DNA of 23,423 bases from CAXMST01 sp963790085 (GTDB lineage: Bacteria > Actinomycetota > Thermoleophilia > Solirubrobacterales > 70-9): the NCBI GenBank assembly GCA_963790085.1, contig CAWBNH010000014.1, positions 1 to 23,423 of the forward strand. Direction: 5' to 3'. The translations under genes were made by a program, and so were the position numbers. The notes beneath the pieces are model-generated. The model was not told where the DNA came from and searched no databases. It saw only the letters and a program-made list of their open reading frames with translations. Below, piece by piece: positions 15,097-23,423 of this stretch (position 1 is the first letter of the stretch; each line of letters opens with the position of its first letter).

Positions 15097-15312
15097 CCGC
15101 CTGCGAGAACTACCGCCGATCGCCTGCTGCCGGTACCATGGCGGGTTCAAAGCGCCGCGAATCCGTCCGTCTTCGCCGGTGCCACGCGGGGTGTAATCGG
15201 CCGCGCCCCAACCTCCTGAGAGGTGGTCCAGGCGTCAATGGACAGCGGCCGGTTGCCACTCGGCAAGGCTCTCGCGAACCATTTTGCCCTGTGACCCTGT
15301 GACCCTCGAACC
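15097..15312 (+). promoter_or_regulatory. Intergenic leader of gltB with three consecutive hairpins
   Basis: These 216 bases hold no supported gene and are less G+C-biased than their neighbours. Three short perfect hairpins stand in a row. The first is ACCTC/GAGGT with loop CTGA (15211-15224). The second is GTCCA/TGGAC with an eight-base loop (15226-15243). The third is TTGCC/GGCAA with loop ACTC (15253-15266). A possible -10 box TACCAT is at 15134-15139. This could be a structured 5' leader controlling gltB. I could not match it to a known riboswitch, T-box or glnA-type element, and the stems are only 5 bp each, so chance remains possible. Confidence 0.35.
15291..15306 (+). repeat. Perfect 8-bp tandem duplication at the gltB ribosome-binding position
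   Basis: GTGACCCT is present twice back to back, preceded by CCCT, so the pattern is CCCT-GTGA-CCCT-GTGA-CCCT. It ends six bases before the gltB ATG, exactly where a Shine-Dalgarno would be expected, and no purine-rich site is present. Copy number could alter translation or a regulator site. Confidence 0.6.
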
Positions 15313-18300
15313 ATGAAGCAGCGACCGATCGACCCGACCCCTCGCCCCGCGTTCGCGGGCGGCGTCCACGATCCCGCTATGGACCGCGACTCGTGTGGGG
15401 TCGCGGCGGTCGCGCGACTCGACAACTCGCCACGCCACGAGGTCGTCGCCCGCGGCCTGATCGCGCTCGACCGACTCGAGCACCGGGGGGCCGCCGGGGC
15501 CGATGAGACCACCGGGGACGGAGCCGGGATCCTGCTCGATCTCAGCCACGACTTCTTCCGCTTCCGTGCGCCCGAGGCCGGCGTCAGGGCCGCCGAGCTG
15601 CCGGGCCCGGGTGAGCTCGCCGTCGCGGTCTGCTTCCTCCCGAAGGAGCCCGCTCGCTCGCGGGTCTTCGAGGTGCGGATCGAGCAGCTGGTCAGCGCCG
15701 ACGGACACAAGCCGATCACCTGGCGCGAGGTGCCGGTCGAGGAGACGGCGGCCGGGACGATGGGCCAGGAGGCGGCCCCGCGAATCCTGCAGTTGCTGAT
15801 CGGCCGCGGCGACGACGTCAGCGACCAGGACGAGTTCGAGCGGCGACTGTTCCTCACCCGCCGGCGGGCCGAGGCCGAGTTCGGGTACGCGGTCTCGTTC
15901 CCCAGCTTCTCCTCGCGGACGATCGTCTACAAGGGCATGCTGACGGCGCCGCAGCTGCCCGAGTTCTATCCGGACCTGACCGATTCCGAGCTCAAGAGCC
16001 GGTTTGCGATCGTCCACTCGCGCTTCTCGACGAACACGCTGCCGAGCTGGGAGCTGGCTCAGCCGCTGCGACTGATCGCTCACAACGGTGAGATCAACAC
16101 CGCGCTCGGCAACGTCAACTGGATGCGCGCTCGGGAGGCGACGCTGTCGAGCCCGCTGCTGCCCGACCTCGAGGAGCTGTTCCCGCTGATCCCGGAGACG
16201 GCCTCGGACTCGGCCGCGTTCGACCGGGCGCTCGAGCTGCTCACCCTCGCGGGCCGCACGCTGCCCCACGCGATGATGATGATGATCCCGCAGGCGCACA
16301 AGGGCCGCGACGATCTGCCACCCGAGCTCGAGGGCTTCTACCGCTACCACTCCCGGATCCAGGAGCCCTGGGACGGGCCGGCGGCGATGGCCTTCTGCAA
16401 CGGGCAGACGCTCGGCGCGATGGTTGACCGCAACGGACTGCGACCAGGACGCTGGCTGATCACCGATGACGGCTGGCTGGCGATGGGCTCGGAGGCGGGC
16501 ATCTTCACGGCCTCGGAATCGAGGGTCTTCCGCAAGGGCCGCTTCCGCCCCGGCCAGCTGGTGATCGCCGACCTCGCCACCGGAGTCGTTCACGCCGACG
16601 GCGAGGTCGAGCTCGAGGAGGCCCGCCGCCACCCCTACGGGGACTGGGACACCGACCGGACCAAGCACTTCGACGAGATCGAGGCCCCGGCCCCGCGCCC
16701 GGCCGAGAAGCTGCCGATGGAGCTGCGCCAGCTCGCCTTCGGCTACAGCCAGGAGGACCTGAGGATCCTGCTCGAGCCACTCGTCGAGCAGGCAAAGGAG
16801 CCGACCGGCTCGATGGGCAACGACGTCTCGCTGGCGGCATTCAGCGAGCAGGAGCCGTCGCTTTTCAGCTACTTCAAGCAGCGCTTCGCGCAGGTCACCA
16901 ACCCCGCGATCGACTCCGTCCGCGAGACGGTGGTGATGTCGCTGGGCACCCGCCTCGGTGCGAAAGGCCGGCTGCTGTTCCTCGGAAAGGACGACTCCTT
17001 CCAGATCGAGATCGACCAGCCGATCCTCACCAACGAGGACATCGATCGTCTGCGAAACGCGAACGAGCCCGAGCTCGCGGCGGTGACGATCGACGCGACC
17101 TGGCCGCTGGTCGACGGGCCCGCGGGGATGCAGGCTGCGATCGAGCGGATCTGCTCCGAGGCCGACGAGGCGCTCAGCGAGGGCGCCACGATGCTGATCA
17201 TCAGCGACCACGAGATCGGGCCCGAGCGGGTGCCGATCCCCTCGCTGCTGGCCAGCGCCGCTGTCCACCAGAGCATGGTGCGCAAGGGCACCCGGCTGCA
17301 GGCCTCGCTGATCATCGAGTCCGGCGAGCCCCGGGAGGTCCACCACCTGGCGGCGCTGATCGGCTACGGCGCGACGGCGATTAACCCGTACCTGATGCTC
17401 GAGTCGATCGCGGCGATGGACGAGATCATCGTCGGTGGTGAGCGGCTGCGGCCCGAGGACGCCGTCCGGCGGGCGATCGTCGGGCTCTGCGCCGGGTTGC
17501 TGAAGGTGCTCTCGAAGATGGGCATCTCGACGATCCACTCCTACCGCGGCGCCCAGATCTTCGAGGCCGTCGGCATCGACCGGCGGCTGATCGACGAGCA
17601 CTTCACTGGGACGCCCTCGCGCCTCGGCGGAATCGGGGTCGAGGGCCTCGCGCGGGAAGCGCTCACCCGGCATGCCCGCGCCTGGCCGGAGGCGCACGGC
17701 CTGGCGCTGCCCGAGCACGTCGAGGAGGGCCTGCTGGCCGCCGACCACGCGAAGCTCCTGCCCCAGGGCGGGGTCTACCGCTGGCGCCGGGACGGCGAGC
17801 TGCACATGTGGGATCCGCAGACGATCGCCAGCCTGCAGCGCTCGGTTCGCGACGGCGATTCCGGGCTCGAGTCCTACGAGGAGTTCTCCCGCCGCGTCAA
17901 CGAGGAGAACGCGCAGCATGCGCTGCTGCGCGGCCTGCTCGGACTGCGAACGGCCGCCGAGCCGATCCCGATCGAGGAGGTCGAGCCCGCGACCGAGATC
18001 GTCGGTCGCTTCTCGACCGGGGCGATGAGCCTCGGCGCCCTCTCGAGGGAGGCGCACGAGACGCTGGCGATCGCGATGAACCGGATCGGCGGGATGTCGA
18101 ACAGCGGCGAGGGCGGCGAGGACCCCGCCCGCAATACGCCGGACCGCAACGGCGACGAGCGCCGCTCGCGGATCAGGCAGGTCGCCTCCGGGCGCTTCGG
18201 CGTCGACATCGACTACCTCTCTCGCGCGGACCAGCTTCAGATCAAGGTCGCCCAGGGCGCGAAGCCGGGCGAGGGCGGACAGCTTCCCGGCCACAAGGTC

Positions 18301-19926
18301 GACGCCTACATCGCAAGCCTCAGGCACTCGACCCCTGGCGTCGAGCTGATCTCGCCGCCGCCCCATCACGACATCTACTCGATCGAGGACCTCAAGCAGC
18401 TGATCTATGACCTCCGCGCGGCGAACCCGAGGGCGTCGGTCTCGGTCAAGCTCGCGGCGGAAGCCGGCGTCGGCACGGTTGCGGCCGGCGTCGTCAAGGC
18501 CGGGGCCGACCACATCGTGATCGCCGGCCACGACGGCGGCACCGGGGCCTCGCCGCAGTCGTCGATCCAGCAGGCCGGCGTGCCCTGGGAGCTCGGGATC
18601 GCCGAGGCCCAGCAGGCGCTGCTCGACTCCGAGCTGCGCAACCGGGTCGTCCTCCAGGCCGACGGACAGATGCGGACCGGCAGGGACATCGTGGTCGCGG
18701 CGCTGCTCGGCGCCGACGAGGTCGGGCTGAGCACGGCCCCGCTGATCGCCACCGGCTGCATCATGATGCGCGTCTGTCACCTGAACACCTGCCCGGTCGG
18801 GGTCGCGACGCAGGACCCGGAGCTGCGCCGGCGCTTCCAGGGCACGCCGGAGCAGGTCGTGACCTACATGCTCTACGTCGCCGAGGAGGCACGCCGGCTG
18901 ATGGCAGCGCTCGGCATCCGGCGCTTCGCGGACCTGGTCGGCCGCACCCACCTGCTCGACCCGGCGCTCGGGCCGAGGAGCTGGAAGACGGAGGCGCTCG
19001 ACCTGCGCCCGCTGCTCGCGGTGCCGCCGATCGCCGAGGGCCGGCCGAAGGGCTTCGTCGAAGCCGTCGACCACGGGCCGGCTGACCGGAGCTTCGACGG
19101 CCGGCTGCTGCTCAAGCGCTACCGGGCCAGCGAGCCACCGACCCCGGCCGCGCCGCTGCGGATCCGATCCTCGGTGGTGAACAGCGACTTGGCCGTCGGC
19201 GGCTCGCTTTCGAACGCGGTCGTCGCCGAGCACGGCCCGGCGGGGCTGCCCGACGACTCGATCCGGATCGAGCTGCGGGGGTCGGCGGGTCAGAGCTGCG
19301 GAGCCTGGCTCGCGCCCGGGGTATCGTTGACCGTCGAGGGCGACGTCAACGACTACGCGGGCAAGGGACTCTCCGGCGGCGTGCTGGCGGTGCGTCCCGC
19401 GGGCGAGAGCCACTTCGTCGCCGCCGACAACGTGATCGCCGGCAACGTCACGCTGTACGGGGCAACCCGTGGCAGGGCGTTCTTCAGCGGTCGGGCGGGC
19501 GAGCGCTTCGCCGTGCGCAACTCCGGCGCGCTCGCGGTGGTCGAGGGCGTCGGCGAGCACGCCTGCGAGTACATGACCGGCGGCTGCGTCGCGGTGATCG
19601 GGCCGACCGGCCAGAACTTCGGCGCCGGGATGAGCGGCGGGGTCGCCTTCGTCCACAACCCCGAGCGCAGGCTCGCGGCGCGGACCAACCACCAGCTGGT
19701 CGACCTCGATCCGGTCAACTCCGAGCGGGAGTCGGCGCTGAGGGAGCTGCTGACCGAGCATCTGCGTCGAACCGGCTCCGAGGTGGCTCGCGAGCTGCTC
19801 GGCAGGTGGGCTGAAGCCGTCGACGAGTTCACCCTGGTGATCCCGCGCGGCTACAAGGAGGCGATGGCCCGGTTCGCGGCGGAGCGGGACGAGGCGACCG
19901 AGCCGGAGACGGAGGCGGTGGCCTGA
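15313..19926 (+). CDS. gltB: Glutamate synthase (NADPH) large subunit
   Basis: This is the 1537-residue alpha subunit of glutamate synthase. It turns glutamine plus 2-oxoglutarate into two glutamates in the cytoplasm. After an N-terminal propeptide of 27 residues, Cys28 (DSCGVAAV) is the catalytic nucleophile of the class II amidotransferase domain (about 28-430). A central domain follows, then the FMN-binding synthase domain (about 800-1230) with GGMSNSGEGGEDP and AGHDGGTGASPQSS. The 3Fe-4S cysteines are Cys1149, Cys1155 and Cys1160 (CIMMRVCHLNTC). The C-terminal beta-helix domain (about 1270-1500) is complete. Length is normal. ATG at 15313 lacks a clear ribosome-binding site, and a tandem repeat lies there instead. 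The stop overlaps gltD (TGATG), so the subunits are made in a coupled way. Upstream lies an amino acid importer. Confidence 0.97.
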   Translation: MKQRPIDPTPRPAFAGGVHDPAMDRDSCGVAAVARLDNSPRHEVVARGLIALDRLEHRGAAGADETTGDGAGILLDLSHDFFRFRAPEAGVRAAELPGPGELAVAVCFLPKEPARSRVFEVRIEQLVSADGHKPITWREVPVEETAAGTMGQEAAPRILQLLIGRGDDVSDQDEFERRLFLTRRRAEAEFGYAVSFPSFSSRTIVYKGMLTAPQLPEFYPDLTDSELKSRFAIVHSRFSTNTLPSWELAQPLRLIAHNGEINTALGNVNWMRAREATLSSPLLPDLEELFPLIPETASDSAAFDRALELLTLAGRTLPHAMMMMIPQAHKGRDDLPPELEGFYRYHSRIQEPWDGPAAMAFCNGQTLGAMVDRNGLRPGRWLITDDGWLAMGSEAGIFTASESRVFRKGRFRPGQLVIADLATGVVHADGEVELEEARRHPYGDWDTDRTKHFDEIEAPAPRPAEKLPMELRQLAFGYSQEDLRILLEPLVEQAKEPTGSMGNDVSLAAFSEQEPSLFSYFKQRFAQVTNPAIDSVRETVVMSLGTRLGAKGRLLFLGKDDSFQIEIDQPILTNEDIDRLRNANEPELAAVTIDATWPLVDGPAGMQAAIERICSEADEALSEGATMLIISDHEIGPERVPIPSLLASAAVHQSMVRKGTRLQASLIIESGEPREVHHLAALIGYGATAINPYLMLESIAAMDEIIVGGERLRPEDAVRRAIVGLCAGLLKVLSKMGISTIHSYRGAQIFEAVGIDRRLIDEHFTGTPSRLGGIGVEGLAREALTRHARAWPEAHGLALPEHVEEGLLAADHAKLLPQGGVYRWRRDGELHMWDPQTIASLQRSVRDGDSGLESYEEFSRRVNEENAQHALLRGLLGLRTAAEPIPIEEVEPATEIVGRFSTGAMSLGALSREAHETLAIAMNRIGGMSNSGEGGEDPARNTPDRNGDERRSRIRQVASGRFGVDIDYLSRADQLQIKVAQGAKPGEGGQLPGHKVDAYIASLRHSTPGVELISPPPHHDIYSIEDLKQLIYDLRAANPRASVSVKLAAEAGVGTVAAGVVKAGADHIVIAGHDGGTGASPQSSIQQAGVPWELGIAEAQQALLDSELRNRVVLQADGQMRTGRDIVVAALLGADEVGLSTAPLIATGCIMMRVCHLNTCPVGVATQDPELRRRFQGTPEQVVTYMLYVAEEARRLMAALGIRRFADLVGRTHLLDPALGPRSWKTEALDLRPLLAVPPIAEGRPKGFVEAVDHGPADRSFDGRLLLKRYRASEPPTPAAPLRIRSSVVNSDLAVGGSLSNAVVAEHGPAGLPDDSIRIELRGSAGQSCGAWLAPGVSLTVEGDVNDYAGKGLSGGVLAVRPAGESHFVAADNVIAGNVTLYGATRGRAFFSGRAGERFAVRNSGALAVVEGVGEHACEYMTGGCVAVIGPTGQNFGAGMSGGVAFVHNPERRLAARTNHQLVDLDPVNSERESALRELLTEHLRRTGSEVARELLGRWAEAVDEFTLVIPRGYKEAMARFAAERDEATEPETEAVA

Positions 19927-21368
19927 TGGCCGATCCCAAGGGATTCCTCAAGGTGCACCGCGTCGCCGCCCCGGAGCGCAACCCGGTCGAGCGCGTGCAC
20001 GACTACAAGGAGATCTTTTTGACCCTGCCCGAGGCCTCGTTGCGCGAGCAGGCCTCGCGCTGCATGGACTGCGGGGTGCCGTTCTGCAACGACGCCTGCC
20101 CGCTCGGGAACCTGATCCCCGACTGGAACGACCTCGCCCGCACCGGTCGCTGGCAGGAGGCGGTCGAGCAGCTGCACGCCACCAACAACTTCCCCGAGTT
20201 CACCGGGCTGATCTGCCCGGCGCCGTGCGAGTCGGCCTGCGTGCTCGCGATCGACGACGACCCGGTGATGATCAAGCAGATCGAGTACTGGACGATCGAC
20301 AAGGCCTTCCGCGAGGGCTGGGTCACGGCTCAGCCCCCGGCTGAGCGAACCGAGCGCCGGATCGCGGTGGTCGGCTCAGGTCCGGCCGGCCTCGCCGCCG
20401 CGGACGAGCTCAACCAGGTCGGCCACCAGGTGACCGTGTTCGAGCGCGACGAGGGGCTGGGCGGGCTGCTGCGCTACGGCGTTCCCGACGCGAAGCTCGA
20501 GAAGTGGATCATCGACCGACGCACCGACGTGCTCGCGGCCGAGGGCATCGAGTTCGTCTGCAACGTCGAAGTCGGCACCGATCTCGGCGTCGAGGAGTTG
20601 CGCGACGGCTACGACGCCGTCGTCCTCGCGGTCGGCTCCAGGGTCGAGCGGGACGTCGAGATCCCCGGTCGTGAGCTGGGCGGCGTCCACTTCGCGATGG
20701 AGTACCTCTACCAGCGCAACCGGGCGGTCGCGATGATGGAGGGCCGTGAGGCACGGGAGGTCCCGCCCGAGCGGGTGATCACCGCGGCGGGCAAGAACGT
20801 GATCGTGGTCGGCGGCGGCGACACCGGCATGGACTGCGTCTCCAACGCGATGCGCGAGGGCGCCAGGCAGGTGCGGCTGCTCGACGTCTACCCGGCCGTT
20901 CCCGAGAGCGGGCGCTACGACTTCACGCCGTGGCCGATGCAGCCGCGGCGGCTACTGACGACCTACGCCCTGGAGGAGGGCGGCGAGCGTGAGTTCGGCC
21001 GCGAGGTGATCGCACTCGAGGGCGAGGGCGGGCACGTCGCGAGGGCGCGCGCCCGCCGGGTGACCGGCACCTCGTCGCGGACCCTGGTCCCGGTCCCCGA
21101 CAGCGAGCACAGCGAGCCCGCGGACCTGGTTCTGATCGCGATCGGCTTCACCAATCCCGAGCACGACGGCCTGCTCGTCGAGCTCGGCGTCGACCTCGAT
21201 CGGAGCGGCAACGTCAAGGCGGGTGCCTTCAGGACCTCCGTCGAGGGCGTCTACGCGGCGGGCGACGCCCGCGTCGGAGCCTCGCTGGTGGTCACGGCGA
21301 TCGCCGAGGGCAGGCGCTGCGCGCGGGTCGTCGATCGCGCCCTGCGCGAGCCCGTCGCGGTCGCCTAG
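19926..21368 (+). CDS. gltD: Glutamate synthase (NADPH) small subunit
   Basis: This is the 480-residue beta subunit. It takes electrons from NADPH through FAD and iron-sulfur centres to the large subunit. The N-terminal cysteine clusters are Cys46, Cys49, Cys54, Cys58 (CMDCGVPFCNDACP) and Cys97, Cys101, Cys105 (CPAPCESAC). The FAD dinucleotide fold is VVGSGPAGLAAAD (Gly150-Gly155) with VFERDEGLGGLLRYGVPDAK. The NADPH fold is VVGGGDTGMDCV (296-301), and the C-terminal FAD motif is AAGDARVGASLVVTAIAEGR. All elements are intact and the length is typical. ATG at 19926 shares bases with the gltB stop, indicating translational coupling and an equimolar complex. It converges on the ABC-F gene with 19 bases between the stops. 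Confidence 0.97.
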   Translation: MADPKGFLKVHRVAAPERNPVERVHDYKEIFLTLPEASLREQASRCMDCGVPFCNDACPLGNLIPDWNDLARTGRWQEAVEQLHATNNFPEFTGLICPAPCESACVLAIDDDPVMIKQIEYWTIDKAFREGWVTAQPPAERTERRIAVVGSGPAGLAAADELNQVGHQVTVFERDEGLGGLLRYGVPDAKLEKWIIDRRTDVLAAEGIEFVCNVEVGTDLGVEELRDGYDAVVLAVGSRVERDVEIPGRELGGVHFAMEYLYQRNRAVAMMEGREAREVPPERVITAAGKNVIVVGGGDTGMDCVSNAMREGARQVRLLDVYPAVPESGRYDFTPWPMQPRRLLTTYALEEGGEREFGREVIALEGEGGHVARARARRVTGTSSRTLVPVPDSEHSEPADLVLIAIGFTNPEHDGLLVELGVDLDRSGNVKAGAFRTSVEGVYAAGDARVGASLVVTAIAEGRRCARVVDRALREPVAVA

Positions 21369-21387
21369 GCCGGCGCTCGCGGCGCGT

Positions 21388-23314
<1,927 letters not shown>

Positions 23315-23343
23315 AGGCTGACAGGGGCGATGCGCGGAGGTCC

Positions 23344-23423
23344 TCAGCCGGCCGCGATCAGGGCGCCGGCCTCGGCCTCGGTCCCCGCGGCCAGCTCGCG
23401 AAGGTCACCGGCGATCAGCGGGT
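23344..23423 (-). CDS. C-terminal fragment of a leftward gene, product unknown
   Basis: A minus-strand frame enters at the window edge and ends with TGA (complement of 23344-23346). It codes for about 25 residues ending in LIAGDLRELAAGTEAEAGALIAAG. Codon use is GC-rich and fits real coding sequence. The stop lies 29 bases upstream of the ABC-F start on the same strand, so it may be the preceding gene of an operon. Too little is visible to name the product. Confidence 0.5.
   Translation of the reverse strand, partial: PLIAGDLRELAAGTEAEAGALIAAG

Noticed and set aside
15131..15160. T-box-like or tRNA T-arm-like sequence (GGTACCATGG, GGTTCAAAG) in the gltB leader
   Set aside because: The T-box core and antiterminator do not match, the gene downstream is not an aminoacyl-tRNA synthetase, and the surrounding bases do not fold as a tRNA.
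15138..15302. Small plus-strand frame of 54 codons in the gltB leader
   Set aside because: It has no ribosome-binding site and no suitable promoter spacing. Its codon use (TCA, AAT, TGT, AGA, TTT) is unlike real genes here and it is not similar to anything I know. A leader peptide cannot be excluded but is not supported.
15235..19761. Very long open frame on the minus strand opposite gltB
   Set aside because: It is antisense to a gltB gene with every domain and catalytic residue in place. Its translation is low-complexity Arg/Asp/Leu/Gly/Ala-rich with no motifs. Long antisense frames are expected in DNA with GC-rich third positions.
20952..21387. Extension of the ABC-F frame far past its normal C-terminus, into gltD
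   Set aside because: The extension arises only because of the frameshift within 21508-21512. The proper ABC-F tail in the neighbouring frame ends at 21388, and the extended part is antisense to gltD.

Overview
The window is strongly GC-rich chromosomal DNA with G or C at most third codon positions. It has tightly packed genes, several GTG starts, an OmpR-type two-component system and TAGNNT-type -10 boxes close to start codons. This fits a high-GC actinobacterium, and the general protein style suggests the Thermoleophilia/Solirubrobacterales side. That placement is inference, because there is no rRNA or marker gene here to prove it. I see no tRNA, rRNA, CRISPR array, transposase, phage gene or attachment site. 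The window reads as ordinary core and metabolic chromosome, not a mobile island.

Layout. At 1-1565 there is the first codons of a leftward gene, then a rightward glyoxalase-fold protein overlapping a metallophosphoesterase, then a cupin. At 1571-2083 a secreted protein of the 'secreted repeat' family runs leftward. At 2193-4413 are a class I polyphosphate kinase 2 and a serine beta-lactamase-like hydrolase. At 4434-7387 is a response regulator, its overlapping histidine kinase and a lipoprotein of unknown function; the same tandem repeat lies in front of the regulator and in front of the lipoprotein. A strong hairpin at 7412-7431 closes this block. At 7441-9579 an M20 metallopeptidase and a short-chain dehydrogenase run leftward. 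At 9639-10715 a metallo-beta-lactamase-fold hydrolase runs rightward and shares its stop-codon bases with a leftward gloA-cytochrome P450 pair (10712-12499).

At 12591-15096 is a complete polar amino acid ABC importer (binding lipoprotein, permease, ATPase). After a 216-base leader-like gap come gltB and gltD (15313-21368), the two subunits of NADPH-type glutamate synthase. Importer and synthase together make a nitrogen/glutamate assimilation neighbourhood. The window ends with a leftward ABC-F ATPase (21388-23314) whose frame is broken twice by what look like single-base losses, and the last 26 codons of another leftward gene.

The best leads are regulatory. They are the matched tandem operators of the two-component system, a repeated TAGNNT-6/7/8-start arrangement that implies leaderless transcripts, and a structured leader plus 8-bp tandem repeat before gltB. 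I did not find a convincing undescribed multi-gene system.
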